A DNA stretch of 54,979 nt from Clostridiales bacterium (GCA_003150035.1 QALR01000023.1:1-54979); one strand, 5' to 3'; positions 34,957-43,764 are shown, counted from the stretch's first letter. Notes: generated by a model from the letters alone, not told the origin. Made by a program: numbers and translations.

Positions 34957-35724
34957 ATGAAAAAATTCCCAGTAAGTAAAAATATCCTGACTCTGTTGTC
35001 GGTTTTATCTGTTCTTCTTGTTTTTTCCCTTGTTTGTATGCTTTGCCTGCTGGCTATGGATAAGCTTGGTATTGTTAAGTTGTTTGGTTCTTCGGAGACG
35101 GAACCCGAGAGTGTTCCCATGCAGACCGAATTTCCTCTGCTCGTGCATACTGAGGAAACGTCTGGCGCTTCTGCTGTGGGGGGAAACCTTTCAGCCTTGG
35201 AAAAGATTCTCGTAGATATTCCATATTCGGACAGCTATTATATAAAAATCCAAGTATCTGTCGACGAAACGGCAGGGGATGGTGTACCGGCTCCCGGCAC
35301 TTATGAAATCTGGCGTTTTGGCGACAAATATAAAATTCACCGATATAACAGCAACAACGAGATAGAATGGATGGTTACATGCGACGGGGATCGCCTTCAA
35401 GTCGTTGATTTTACAGATCTGTCCAATGCGTACTATTCTGTTTCCGAAGGGTATTCCTTTGAGAGCATGGCCCCGCTTCCGGAGCTTGGTATTCTTGCCA
35501 CGGAAGAGCACGAGATTTTCGAGTATTCGGAGGATGGAGATATTTGCAATGTTGCGATTGAATATCCGTCGATTTCGACGGTGGATAATATCGTGTTTTC
35601 CATGTCAACAGGGATCTTACATTCCTTTTCCCGCTTTCAGGGAAGCGGATCGGTATGGAAAATTGATTTGATCTCTTCTGATTTGGAGTTTGCTTTTCGT
35701 GATTATATGTTCAGAATCGATTAA
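34957..35724 (+). CDS. Membrane-anchored extracellular protein, LolA-like fold possible
   Basis: Protein of 255 residues. One N-terminal membrane helix (about residues 10-35) is followed by a Ser/Glu-rich linker and a beta-rich domain. Alternating aromatic strands such as YYIKIQVSV, YEIWRFGDKYKIHRY and EWMVTCDGDRLQVVD resemble LolA/LppX-type half-barrels (inference from pattern only). GAAGGAGAG precedes the ATG. It is probably co-transcribed with the TagO-type gene and may act in envelope assembly. Its stop codon overlaps that of the convergent 35721-36080 gene. Confidence 0.7.
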   Translation: MKKFPVSKNILTLLSVLSVLLVFSLVCMLCLLAMDKLGIVKLFGSSETEPESVPMQTEFPLLVHTEETSGASAVGGNLSALEKILVDIPYSDSYYIKIQVSVDETAGDGVPAPGTYEIWRFGDKYKIHRYNSNNEIEWMVTCDGDRLQVVDFTDLSNAYYSVSEGYSFESMAPLPELGILATEEHEIFEYSEDGDICNVAIEYPSISTVDNIVFSMSTGILHSFSRFQGSGSVWKIDLISSDLEFAFRDYMFRID

Positions 35725-36080
35725 GTAAGAAGAATGGCGAGTATAACGGCGAGAAGGGCAAGATTATCGCCGGAATCACCGAAGAGCATGGCGAAAAGCA
35801 ACCCAAACATGATAAGATCTTCCGCGGAGATTTTTTCGAGCAGTCCGCCGAGGCCGCCGAGCAGCCCTTGCGGCTTCGGTTCGGACGGTGCTTGACGGGC
35901 AGGTGCCGGTTCATGCTGCGCAGGAGAAAGCTCCTGTTTTTCTTGGGATGGCGGCTCAGGGTCTTCTTTTTTGTTTTGTGCGTACATACTTCCGTGATAA
36001 TCCGGAGGGACCGTAATTTTCGGGCGCATCCTTCCATCGGATTCAATGGATCCGTAGCTTCGGCTATAAATTTCTGTCAC
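35721..36080 (-). CDS. Unknown protein 3 of a three-gene operon, C-terminal hydrophobic helices
   Basis: Protein of 119 residues. Residues 1-35 are polar, residues 36-70 are a Pro/Glu/Gln-rich linker, then GLLGGLGGLLEKISAEDLIM leads into two short hydrophobic stretches reaching the C-terminus (FGLLFAMLFG and LALLAVILAILL). It is likely a membrane-associated protein with its tail in the bilayer. The gene is the last of three tightly packed minus-strand genes (gap 5 bases after the middle one). I do not recognise a family. Confidence 0.6.
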   Translation of the reverse strand: MTEIYSRSYGSIESDGRMRPKITVPPDYHGSMYAQNKKEDPEPPSQEKQELSPAQHEPAPARQAPSEPKPQGLLGGLGGLLEKISAEDLIMFGLLFAMLFGDSGDNLALLAVILAILLT

Positions 36081-36085
36081 CCCCC

Positions 36086-36466
36086 TTACATGAGGTTTTT
36101 GAAGTAACCAGCCATTTCGGCAAGACGCATCATGCTTAACATTTTATCGACCTTTTCTCTCCTTTTGTCGTCAAGATACGGCTTGAGTGCTGCAAGCAGC
36201 GCGCGCGTATTTTTTAGGTTTCTTGCAAGTCCCGGAGCAGGTGAAAAGGAGGCGGGCAGCGCTGTTTCTGTTTGTATGTCAGCATCCGGCTTCTCCTGCT
36301 CCTCCTGCGCCGGTGGCTCAGACGGTTCTGCCGCCGGAGGCGGGGACACCTCGGAGGCGGGCGCCCCCTCCGTCTCCGTCATCGTGTCGGCAAGCGATTT
36401 GATTTGTGCCATCATAGCGGGATTGGATAGAATTTTGTCGAGCTTGGAGCTAAAGTCGCCGTTCAT
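36086..36466 (-). CDS. Unknown protein 2 of a three-gene operon, Pro/Glu-rich linker
   Basis: Protein of 126 residues. An N-terminal amphipathic helix (LDKILSNPAMMAQIKSLADT) and a C-terminal helical part (LLAALKPYLDDKRREKVDKM to AEMAGYFKNLM) flank a long Pro/Glu/Ala-rich linker. The terminal helices suggest protein-protein contacts. The gene overlaps the preceding one by 4 bases (36463-36466) and precedes the next by 5 bases, so all three are translationally coupled. No known family recognised. Confidence 0.6.
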   Translation of the reverse strand: MNGDFSSKLDKILSNPAMMAQIKSLADTMTETEGAPASEVSPPPAAEPSEPPAQEEQEKPDADIQTETALPASFSPAPGLARNLKNTRALLAALKPYLDDKRREKVDKMLSMMRLAEMAGYFKNLM

Positions 36467-36717
36467 CCCTTACCGCCTCCGCCCAGCGTTTTCAGGATGA
36501 TGTCCGCACGGTCCTGCCCGATATTTTCCATCAGCCGATTAATATCATCCGGACCTGCGCGTTTCAGCATTGTCCGTATTTTGGAAATGTCAGCCGTTTG
36601 TGCAGCGGCGATCTTTTCATCAAAGCCGATAGCGGAAGCAATCAGACGCGCTTTGTTTCTCAGTTCTTCATCGCTTAGGGCAAGCAGCGAGTCGAGCATT
36701 TTTTGATTGATTTCCAT
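36463..36717 (-). CDS. Unknown protein 1 of a three-gene operon, small helical protein
   Basis: Protein of 84 residues from the ATG at 36717, which follows GGAGG. An in-frame frame open to 36819 lacks a site. The sequence is all-helical in appearance (MLDSLLALSDEELRNKARLI, TADISKIRTMLKRAG, DRADIILKTLGG) and ends in a Gly/Lys tail. It overlaps the next gene by 4 bases. No known family recognised; it could be a small regulatory or scaffold protein (inference). Confidence 0.6.
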   Translation of the reverse strand: MEINQKMLDSLLALSDEELRNKARLIASAIGFDEKIAAAQTADISKIRTMLKRAGPDDINRLMENIGQDRADIILKTLGGGGKG

Positions 36718-36928
36718 CGTTACCTCCATGCCGTTCAAAACGGCGAATTTATAGTTTTTTGTTGACCATAAAAGGCTTCTTCTGTTCGAGAGAAGAACGG
36801 TATTTTGGTCGCTTTTCATGATATATTCTATGCCGGCTTTTTTCTTTTGTCACTTTTCTCATGGCGTTTTGTGGATATATGTTTGAAGATATCTTTCTAT
36901 CATTTATATTTTATGAGCGGGAGGTTTT

Positions 36929-37450
36929 ATGAGATATACACCGAAAAAAAACGGAACGGCAAAAATGATTTCCTTGGCATGTGTGATTTTGGGATGCGTG
37001 CTGATTGCTACGGTGTTTCTCGATATACAATATCGGGTGATTTATGAAATTATCGCGCTGCTTTTCTTTGTTTACAGCTTTGAGCTGCTTTTCCGTTATG
37101 TGTTTACTGAGTTTACCTATATTCTCGACGAGGGAAATTTTATTGTCATGAAGCGGACGGGGCGCAGGCTGATGTATGCCTGCAATGTTTCCATGGCAAC
37201 GGCGCTTGCTATTGTAAAAACACCGAAAACAAAAGCGGAACGGGCGGCTTTTGCGGAAAAATTCGGGCGGGTGAGCATCCGGTATAATTATTGTCAGGTG
37301 ATAAGACCAAAGAATGCCTATTCTTATTTATTTGAATTTAACAGCCAGACTGCCGAGATTGTTTTCCAACCGAATGAAGATATGCTTGCTATAATTGAGA
37401 GGGCCGCAAAGAAAAACATCGGCGAGCAGGAAGATTCATCTTTGCTGTGA
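36929..37450 (+). CDS. Two-helix membrane protein with a C-terminal soluble domain
   Basis: Protein of 173 residues. Two membrane helices (about residues 14-31 and 38-60) are followed by a soluble domain with alternating strands (FIVMKRTGRRLMYACNVSMA, VSIRYNYCQVIRPKNAY, YLFEFNSQTAEIVFQP). The layout of two helices followed by a small beta domain resembles bacterial PH-like proteins (inference). A GGGAGGTTTT site precedes the ATG. The gene is on its own between the three-gene unknown operon and the acyl carrier protein gene. Confidence 0.65.
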   Translation: MRYTPKKNGTAKMISLACVILGCVLIATVFLDIQYRVIYEIIALLFFVYSFELLFRYVFTEFTYILDEGNFIVMKRTGRRLMYACNVSMATALAIVKTPKTKAERAAFAEKFGRVSIRYNYCQVIRPKNAYSYLFEFNSQTAEIVFQPNEDMLAIIERAAKKNIGEQEDSSLL

Positions 37451-37500
37451 AAGGAACTGCGGCAAAACACGCTAAAACAAAAAATATTTTTGCTAAGTAC

Positions 37501-37529
37501 TTGAAAATCGGAAAAGCTTCGTATATAAT
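37501..37529 (+). promoter_or_regulatory. Promoter of acpP
   Basis: TTGAAA (37501-37506) and TATAAT (37524-37529) with a 17-nt spacer, 40 bases before the acyl carrier protein ATG at 37569. Confidence 0.8.
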
Positions 37530-37568
37530 GGCGTTAGCCTTATGATACGGATAGGAGGGAGAGCAAAC

Positions 37569-37796
37569 ATGCTTGAGGCGGTAAAGGAAATTCTTTCAAA
37601 ACAACTGAGGGTCGACATAAACAGCATTACGGAGGAGACGAATATTGTCGACGATTTAGGCGCGGATTCTCTTGATGTGGTGGAGATGTTGATGACCATT
37701 GAGCAGGAATACGGTGTTATCGTCCCGGATGATGTAATCGCTACGTTCAAAACCGTCGGAGACGTTGCCAGATATATCGAAAATAATCAGCAGTAA
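37569..37796 (+). CDS. acpP: Acyl carrier protein
   Basis: Protein of 75 residues from the ATG at 37569, with AGGAGGG upstream. The phosphopantetheine attachment site is Ser in LGADSLDVVEM. It carries acyl chains in fatty-acid synthesis. No fab genes are nearby, and it has its own promoter and terminator. Confidence 0.95.
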   Translation: MLEAVKEILSKQLRVDINSITEETNIVDDLGADSLDVVEMLMTIEQEYGVIVPDDVIATFKTVGDVARYIENNQQ

Positions 37797-37801
37797 AACA
37801 A

Positions 37802-37834
37802 AAAAGGACGCCGCGCATAAGCCGGCGTCCTTTT
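37802..37834 (+). terminator. Intrinsic terminator after acpP
   Basis: AAAAGGACGCCG pairs with CGGCGTCCTTTT around a 9-nt loop, immediately beyond the acpP stop. Confidence 0.85.
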
Positions 37835-37869
37835 CAAAAAATCTCGGCATTCACTTATGTCGGAGGATA

Positions 37870-37898
37870 TTGACTTTTTTCTGCCTTGGCGGTATAAT
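37870..37898 (+). promoter_or_regulatory. Promoter of the nusB operon
   Basis: TTGACT (37870-37875) and TATAAT (37893-37898) with a 17-nt spacer, about 60 bases before nusB. Confidence 0.85.
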
Positions 37899-37957
37899 AA
37901 ATACAGTATATGAATGGACTGTGCAAAGCAAATGGGCTTTTGCCGGAAGGAATGATT

Positions 37958-38374
37958 ATGGCAGAAATTTCAAGGCGTGCCGCGCGAGAGTGTGTGGTAA
38001 AGACGCTTTACAGCTATGATTTCAATCCGGAGATGGATCCGGAGAATTTTTTTGCAATGGTGTGTGAGCAGGGTGAGATCCCATTCAATACCTTCGCGAA
38101 AGGACTTTTCTTAGGGACCGTGGCACACAAATCCTCGATTGATGAAAAAATTTCCGATTATGCAAAGGGTTGGAGCATAGAAAGAATCGCACACATATCT
38201 CTTGCTATTTTGCGGTTGTGCGCCTATGAATTGCTTTATACGGATATCCCCACGCCGATCGCTATCAACGAAGCGGTGGAGCTGGCCAAAATCTATGATG
38301 GAGATGAGGCGCCGGCCTTTATCAACGGGATTCTCAATACGATCGCAAATAAAGAGAGGGGAACCGAAGCATGA
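37958..38374 (+). CDS. nusB: Transcription antitermination factor NusB
   Basis: Protein of 138 residues from the ATG at 37958, with GGAAGGA upstream; an ORF from 37910 is longer but unsupported. NusB binds boxA RNA with NusE (S10) in rRNA antitermination. Family features: RRAARECVVKTLYSYDF at the N-terminus, and AHISLAILRLCAYELLY then PIAINEAVELAKIYDGDEAPAFINGIL near the C-terminus. The stop overlaps the start of the M22-family gene. Confidence 0.95.
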   Translation: MAEISRRAARECVVKTLYSYDFNPEMDPENFFAMVCEQGEIPFNTFAKGLFLGTVAHKSSIDEKISDYAKGWSIERIAHISLAILRLCAYELLYTDIPTPIAINEAVELAKIYDGDEAPAFINGILNTIANKERGTEA

Positions 38375-39324
38375 GGGTGCTTGGAATCGATACAAGCAAC
38401 TATACCACTTCCGTGGCGCTGGCCGATGAGACAGGCTACAGGCAGCAGAGAAAGCTTTTATCGGTAGGAGAAGGAGAGCGCGGGCTCCGGCAGAGCGACG
38501 CGCTTTTTTTGCATACGGTAAACTTGCCTGCGCTCCTGCGCTTCCTTGTGCCAATGGGCAAAATCGATGCGGTGGCATATAGCGCTTATCCTCGGGATGT
38601 GGAGGGCTCGTATATGCCATGCTTTCTCGCGGGCGTCTCAGCTGGTGAGGCAGCAGCGGCGGCGCTTGACGTTCCTGCCTATCGTTTTTCCCATCAGGCG
38701 GGACACTTGATGGCGGCTGTCCGTTCCTGCGGATGTGAAAAAATCGGAGAGGGAGAATTTCTCGCCTTTCATCTTTCCGGCGGCACGACGGAGCTTCTTC
38801 TGGTTCGCCCGGATGAGACGCTTGGGTTTTCCGTTACCATTCTCGGCAAAACGCTCGATCTTTCAGCAGGACAGCTCATCGACCGCGTCGGCGTGATGCT
38901 GGGCCTTCCGTTTCCCTGCGGCGGCGCCTTGGAACGCCTAGCGGCGGACTCCTCGCTCATCCCGCAGGTGCGTGTGTGTGTGAAGGAATTGGATTGCAAT
39001 CTTTCCGGCGCTGAAAATATGGCGGCAAAGCTTTTCAGGGAAGGCGCGCCGGCATGCGATGTCGCGCGGTTCGCCCTGACCTTTGTCGAGCAGACGGTGC
39101 TTTATATGACGGCGGCGGCAAGAGGAAAATATCCTAGAGCGCCGATCGTTTACGCGGGCGGCGTTATGCGTAACATAGCGATCCGTCATGCGATCACAGC
39201 GGCCTTCCCTGATGTTTGGTTTGCGGAAACGGAGCTTTCCAGTGATAACGCGGTGGGAACTGCGTATCTTGGTCTTAGGAGGCTGGAGAGGGAGAGGGGC
39301 TGCACATGGAAAGAAGAATCATAA
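38371..39324 (+). CDS. TsaD-like M22 family (Kae1/glycoprotease) protein
   Basis: Protein of 317 residues. ASKHA-type features: GIDTSNYTTSVAL at the N-terminus, the metal-binding HQAGH motif (HxxxH) near residue 110, and VYAGGVMRNIAIR with SSDNAVGTAYLG near the end. It is a paralogue of TsaD (t6A synthesis) that Clostridia commonly encode between nusB and xseA; its own function is not settled. It overlaps both nusB and xseA by a few bases, so expression is coupled. Confidence 0.85.
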   Translation: MRVLGIDTSNYTTSVALADETGYRQQRKLLSVGEGERGLRQSDALFLHTVNLPALLRFLVPMGKIDAVAYSAYPRDVEGSYMPCFLAGVSAGEAAAAALDVPAYRFSHQAGHLMAAVRSCGCEKIGEGEFLAFHLSGGTTELLLVRPDETLGFSVTILGKTLDLSAGQLIDRVGVMLGLPFPCGGALERLAADSSLIPQVRVCVKELDCNLSGAENMAAKLFREGAPACDVARFALTFVEQTVLYMTAAARGKYPRAPIVYAGGVMRNIAIRHAITAAFPDVWFAETELSSDNAVGTAYLGLRRLERERGCTWKEES

Positions 39325-40529
39325 CCGTTTCCGAACTCAACGAATATATCAAAATGGTGCTCGAGCATGACGAGCTTCTCATGCGCATATTTGTGAAAGG
39401 AGAAATCTCAAATTTCACCAATCACTATAAGACCGGACACTTTTATTTTTCTTTGAAGGACGAGGGCGGTACCGTAAGGGCGGTGATGTTCCGCGGCAGC
39501 GCCGCGAGGCTGAAATTCATGCCCGAAAACGGTATGCGTGTGATTGTCGGCGGACGTGTTGGCGTTTTCCCGCGCGACGGGCAGTATCAGGTTTACGCGG
39601 AAACGATGGAGCCGGACGGTATCGGCGCTCTCTATATCGCGTATGAGCAGTTAAAGAAAAAGCTGGAAGCGGAAGGGCTTTTTGATGCTTCCAAAAAGAA
39701 GCCTCTGCCGAAGATCCCGACGCGGATCGGCGTGATTACATCGCCAACAGGAGCTGCCATTCGGGATATTATCCATATTTTGGGCAGGCGATTCCCTCTT
39801 GCAAGGGTGATCTTATATCCCGCACTGGTGCAAGGGGAAGGCGCGGCGCCTGACCTTGTACGCGGTCTGGATTATTTTAATCAGATGGGGAATGTAGATG
39901 TCATCATCATCGGGCGCGGCGGAGGTTCTTTAGAAGATTTATGGGCATTCAATGATGAGACACTCGCGCGTCATGTCGCGGCGTCCCGGATTCCCGTTAT
40001 TTCCGCTGTCGGGCATGAGACGGATTTTACGCTTTGCGATTTCGCGGCGTCAAGACGCGCGCCGACGCCTTCGGCGGCGGCGGAAATCGCCGTCCCGGAA
40101 ACGGGAGAGCTTGCGAGAAAGCTTGCCAACGTCACGTCCCGGATCGAGCTTCTTTTGGAGGGGCGTCTAAAGCTTTACCGTGAACGCCTTGCCCGCGCCG
40201 CCGGCGCGCGCGTACTGAAAGATCCCATATACTTGATTGATGATAAGCGTCTTGCACTCGGAATGGAGGAGCGTGCGCTTTTCGACAGGATGGGGGCCGT
40301 TCTCACGGCGAAAAGAGCGGATTTTGAGAAAGATACTGCAAAGCTGCATGCCCTGAGTCCGCTTGCGGTGCTGTCCCGTGGCTATGGAGCGGTATTTGAT
40401 GCCGGCGGAAAGGTAATACGAAATGCCGCCGAGACAAGACCCGGCGAAAGGCTTTCCGTCATGCTTTCGGACGGGAGGATTCATACGACAGTGGATGAAA
40501 TCGTCCTAAAAAATAAAAATGAAGAATAA
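39306..40529 (+). CDS. xseA: Exodeoxyribonuclease VII large subunit
   Basis: Protein of 407 residues. The N-terminal OB-fold carries FVKGEISNFTNHYKTGHFYF, followed by IGVITSPTGAAIRDIIHIL, IIGRGGGSLEDLWAFND and SAVGHETDFTLCDFAASRRAPTPSAAAE. It works with XseB to degrade single-stranded DNA in the cytosol. The start lies within the end of the M22 gene. Confidence 0.95.
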   Translation: MERRIITVSELNEYIKMVLEHDELLMRIFVKGEISNFTNHYKTGHFYFSLKDEGGTVRAVMFRGSAARLKFMPENGMRVIVGGRVGVFPRDGQYQVYAETMEPDGIGALYIAYEQLKKKLEAEGLFDASKKKPLPKIPTRIGVITSPTGAAIRDIIHILGRRFPLARVILYPALVQGEGAAPDLVRGLDYFNQMGNVDVIIIGRGGGSLEDLWAFNDETLARHVAASRIPVISAVGHETDFTLCDFAASRRAPTPSAAAEIAVPETGELARKLANVTSRIELLLEGRLKLYRERLARAAGARVLKDPIYLIDDKRLALGMEERALFDRMGAVLTAKRADFEKDTAKLHALSPLAVLSRGYGAVFDAGGKVIRNAAETRPGERLSVMLSDGRIHTTVDEIVLKNKNEE

Positions 40530-40569
40530 GGCCCGGTGAGAAAACTTTTTCGGAACGAGGAGAATCAAT

Positions 40570-40815
40570 ATGGCAGATGAAAAAAAAGAGATGACGTTCG
40601 AGACGGCACTTGCTCGTTTGGAGGAAATTGTCCGTTCTATGGAAAGCGGAACCGCTATGCTGGATCAGTCGCTTGCGCTTTTTGAAGAGGGTGTAGGGCT
40701 TGTCAAATTCTGTACGAAAGCATTGGATGATGCAGAACAGCGGGTCAAAATCCTTCAAAGGGCAGACGACGGTTCCGTTTCGGAATCGGATTTTGCCGAA
40801 ATGTCGGGAGAATAA
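40570..40815 (+). CDS. xseB: Exodeoxyribonuclease VII small subunit
   Basis: Protein of 81 residues. The family core is FETALARLEEIVRSMESGTA followed by LDQSLALFEEGVGLVKFC. GAGGAG precedes the ATG. It lies 2 bases before ispA, in the same operon. Confidence 0.93.
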   Translation: MADEKKEMTFETALARLEEIVRSMESGTAMLDQSLALFEEGVGLVKFCTKALDDAEQRVKILQRADDGSVSESDFAEMSGE

Positions 40816-40817
40816 AA

Positions 40818-41705
40818 ATGGAGATTGAAAAAATACTTTCTAAAGATGCGGCACTTGTGAACGATGCGCTGGCGGATTGTCTCAAGACTACGGATGAAAG
40901 AACCGCTTTGCTTTATGAGGCGATGCGATACAGCGCCATGTCCGGCGGAAAACGTATCCGCCCGTTTTTGGTGCTGGAGTTTTGCCGCCTGTTCGGCGGA
41001 GAGATGCGGACCGCGCTTCCGTTTGCCTGCGCGATTGAGTGTGTCCATGCATCTTCTCTCATCCATGACGATATGCCGTGTATGGATGACGACACGCTGC
41101 GCCGCGGCAAGCCGACCAATCACGTCGTATATGGGGAGGATATCGCGCTTCTTGCCGGCGATGCCCTGATTACACGCGGTTATGAGTTAGCGGCGAGGAA
41201 TCCCTACCTTCCGCCTGAAACAACGCTTGCAGCAACGGCGATGCTTTTACGAGAGGCTGGCGCCGAGGGGATGATGGGCGGTCAGCAGATCGACCTTGTT
41301 TGTGAGAAAAAGAAGGCGGATTTTGATACGCTGCTCGCCATGCACGCGAAAAAAACCGGCGCGCTCATCCGTGCGTCGGCGCAGCTCGGCTGCTATGCGG
41401 CAGGGATTGCATCAGAAACGGACCCGCGCGCGCAGGATGCGGCGACATATGCCGAGGGCGTCGGACTTGCTTTTCAAATCGAGGACGATATTCTCGATGC
41501 GGTTGGCGATGCGGCACTGCTTGGCAAAAAGACGCATATGGACGACGCAAGAGGGAAAACGACATTTCTCGGATTTATGAGCGTGGAAGAAGCGCATGAC
41601 TATGCGAGGCAGGTAACGGAAAAGGCTGTTTCGGCAATCAAAAAATACGATGGGCATGAGGTCTTGACTGAATTTGCTCTCTATCTTCTCGACCGAAAAA
41701 AATAA
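40818..41705 (+). CDS. ispA: Polyprenyl synthetase (farnesyl/geranyl diphosphate synthase type)
   Basis: Protein of 295 residues. First Asp-rich motif DDMPCMDDD followed by RRGKPTNH, second motif EDDILDAVGD. It condenses isopentenyl diphosphate units to short-chain prenyl diphosphates. Its position directly after xseB matches Clostridia, in which dxs often comes next; here a UDP-sugar pyrophosphorylase gene follows instead. Confidence 0.93.
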   Translation: MEIEKILSKDAALVNDALADCLKTTDERTALLYEAMRYSAMSGGKRIRPFLVLEFCRLFGGEMRTALPFACAIECVHASSLIHDDMPCMDDDTLRRGKPTNHVVYGEDIALLAGDALITRGYELAARNPYLPPETTLAATAMLLREAGAEGMMGGQQIDLVCEKKKADFDTLLAMHAKKTGALIRASAQLGCYAAGIASETDPRAQDAATYAEGVGLAFQIEDDILDAVGDAALLGKKTHMDDARGKTTFLGFMSVEEAHDYARQVTEKAVSAIKKYDGHEVLTEFALYLLDRKK

Positions 41706-41742
41706 TTATACAAAAGAATAAAACTCCGCAAAGGAGGATTTT

Positions 41743-42963
41743 ATGGATTGTGATTTGCAAATCCTGTGCGAGCGGCTGAGAAAGGAAGGACAGGCGCATC
41801 TTGCGCGTCACCTTGGCACGCTTTCCGGCACAGAGAGAGAAACATTTCTTGCAGCGATCGCTGGGATAGATTTTTCTTATCTAAAAAGAGGCGAATCTTC
41901 CCCTCGGTCCTGTGCTTATGAGATTTCGCCGATCGATATTTTCACTTGCGGGCAAGCAGACTTGCACCGTGAGGAATTGGAGGAGACAGGACTTTCTGCC
42001 ATTCGTGAAGGGAAAGTCGCTGCTGTCCTGCTCTGCGGCGGGCAGGGAACGCGGCTGGGATTCGACTATCCAAAAGGGATGTATGATATCGGAATTACCC
42101 GTTCGCTTCCGATTTTCGGATTTCATTTTGCCTATTTGTGCGAGGTGGCACGGCGTGCCGGCGCGTGGTTTCCGATCTTTATCATGACGAGCCGGACAAA
42201 CGATGTGCAGATTCAGGAATATCTGAAGGCACATAACTATTTTGGATTTTGCGGAACATATATTTGCACCTATGTCCAGAATATGGTACCGGTGACGGAT
42301 TTCGACGGGAAAATTCTGCTTGCCGATAAAACGAGCCTTGCCATGTCGCCTGATGGAAATGGCGGCTGGTTTTCCTCCATGGTGTCGGCCGGTTTGCTTG
42401 AATCCATCCGCCATGCCGGTATCGAGTGGTTCAACGTCGTTTCGATCGATAACGTGCTGCAGCGTACGGCGGACCCTTTGTTTGTCGGCGCGACGCTGCG
42501 CTCCGGCGCGGACTGTGGCGCGAAAGTGATCCGCAAGGTATCGCCCGATGAGAGAATCGGACTTATCTGCCGAAACGCAGGACGTCCAGCGGTGATCGAA
42601 TATTATGAGCTTGACCGTCTTTTGCGAGCTGGTGCCGTCCAGACAGATGGAATGGAATATGGCGTGATCCTCAATTACCTGTTCCGGCGGGAGAGAATGG
42701 AGAGCATTCCCGCGCATGAGCTCCCGGTACATCGCGTGCGCAAGAAAATTCCGTATTATAAGGACGGAAAAGCGGTTGTGCCGGAGACAGAGAATGGCTA
42801 TAAATATGAGATGTTGGCGACGGATCTTGTTGAATGGATGGGCTCCTGTTTGCCGTATGAGGTACGGCGCGAAGCGGAATTTGCCCCCGTAAAAAACCGC
42901 CACGGAATCGATTCCGTGGATTCCGCAAGAGAGATGCTTGCGGCAGCAGGATACGTGCTTTAA
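41743..42963 (+). CDS. UDP-N-acetylglucosamine/UDP-sugar pyrophosphorylase family (UDPGP, eukaryote-like)
   Basis: Protein of 406 residues. The nucleotide-binding motif is LCGGQGTRLGFDYPKGM, with the substrate-site region GNGGWFSSM and VHRVRKKIPYYKDG near the C-terminus. These match the eukaryote-type UAP1 fold rather than GlmU or GalU. It forms UDP-sugars from sugar-1-phosphate and UTP. AAAGGAGG precedes the ATG. A terminator at 43008-43037 follows. Confidence 0.88.
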   Translation: MDCDLQILCERLRKEGQAHLARHLGTLSGTERETFLAAIAGIDFSYLKRGESSPRSCAYEISPIDIFTCGQADLHREELEETGLSAIREGKVAAVLLCGGQGTRLGFDYPKGMYDIGITRSLPIFGFHFAYLCEVARRAGAWFPIFIMTSRTNDVQIQEYLKAHNYFGFCGTYICTYVQNMVPVTDFDGKILLADKTSLAMSPDGNGGWFSSMVSAGLLESIRHAGIEWFNVVSIDNVLQRTADPLFVGATLRSGADCGAKVIRKVSPDERIGLICRNAGRPAVIEYYELDRLLRAGAVQTDGMEYGVILNYLFRRERMESIPAHELPVHRVRKKIPYYKDGKAVVPETENGYKYEMLATDLVEWMGSCLPYEVRREAEFAPVKNRHGIDSVDSAREMLAAAGYVL

Positions 42964-43007
42964 GGGGGAAATATCTTAAATATACAAAAAATTAAATAGA
43001 AAAATAG

Positions 43008-43037
43008 GCGGAATTTTATGAAATTCCGCTTTTTTTT
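43008..43037 (+). terminator. Intrinsic terminator after the UDP-sugar pyrophosphorylase gene
   Basis: GCGGAATTT/AAATTCCGC with a TATG loop and T8, downstream of the stop at 42963. Confidence 0.85.
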
Positions 43038-43060
43038 ATGGGTAAAAAAATATTTTAAAA

Positions 43061-43095
43061 ATATTGACTAAAATTCATTGACTTTTAGTCAATAT
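43061..43095. promoter_or_regulatory. TetR-family operator (perfect inverted repeat)
   Basis: ATATTGACTAAAA (43061-43073) and TTTTAGTCAATAT (43083-43095) are perfect inverted 13-mers separated by 9 bases. The site overlaps the -35 element of the promoter at 43078-43106, which fits autorepression by the TetR-type protein that follows. Confidence 0.85.
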
Positions 43096-43106
43096 TGTGA
43101 TATTAT
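43078..43106 (+). promoter_or_regulatory. Promoter of the TetR/aldo-keto reductase operon
   Basis: TTGACT (43078-43083), a 17-nt spacer and TATTAT (43101-43106). The -35 lies inside the inverted-repeat operator. Confidence 0.75.
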
Positions 43107-43149
43107 TGTGATATAGTATATCTGCAAACCATAAAGGAGACAGAAAATC

Positions 43150-43749
43150 ATGACAAGCAGGCAGCAAACGGCAGCGAAAACCAGAGAGAAACTTGTGAAT
43201 GCGGCAAAAGAAATCATCTGCGAAAAGGGACTTACCAACACATCGATCGATGAAATTACCGAGAGATGCGGGGTTGCCAAGGGAACCTTCTATACCTACT
43301 TCAAGCGGAAAGAAGACATTGTGTTTGAGCTGAGCCGCGGAATGTTCGATGAGATTCTTGACAATGCCAAAAAATATGAGGGAACTTTTCTTGATAAGCT
43401 TGAAAATTATATGGTGAACTTTTCGGGATATATTGAAAAGAGCAGTCTGAAACTTTGTCAGGAATGGATAAAGAACGTCGTCGTTCCGGAATGGATAGGA
43501 AGCGAAGCGGATAAAGGAAAGCTTCAAAAAGACATTGCTGCTGTCCATGATTTGCTTCAGTTTGGGGTAGACAGCGGCGCGCTGAGAAGCGATACTCCCG
43601 CAGAACAGCTTGCCCTTGTCATCACCGACCTTCTCTACGGACAGATGCTGTGCTGGTGCATGAGCAACGGTGCATACAGCTTTGAGCAGAGAACCCAAAT
43701 GTTTTGCCGGAGCTATCTTTTCGTGTGGATAAAAAATTATTTGATATAA
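43150..43749 (+). CDS. TetR/AcrR-family transcriptional repressor
   Basis: Protein of 199 residues. The N-terminal helix-turn-helix is REKLVNAAKEIICEKGL, then TSIDEITERCGVAKGTFYTY and FKRKEDIVFELSRG. The C-terminal ligand-binding domain is variable. GGAGAC precedes the ATG. The operator at 43061-43095 lies at its own promoter, and two aldo/keto reductase genes follow closely, so it probably represses the three-gene unit until an aldehyde or related inducer binds (inference). Confidence 0.9.
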   Translation: MTSRQQTAAKTREKLVNAAKEIICEKGLTNTSIDEITERCGVAKGTFYTYFKRKEDIVFELSRGMFDEILDNAKKYEGTFLDKLENYMVNFSGYIEKSSLKLCQEWIKNVVVPEWIGSEADKGKLQKDIAAVHDLLQFGVDSGALRSDTPAEQLALVITDLLYGQMLCWCMSNGAYSFEQRTQMFCRSYLFVWIKNYLI

Positions 43750-43764
43750 GGGAGATTTTCAAAA

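Noticed and set aside
41881..42903. Minus-strand open frame of 340 codons
   Set aside because: Antisense to the UDP-sugar pyrophosphorylase gene, with no motifs and no ribosome binding site.
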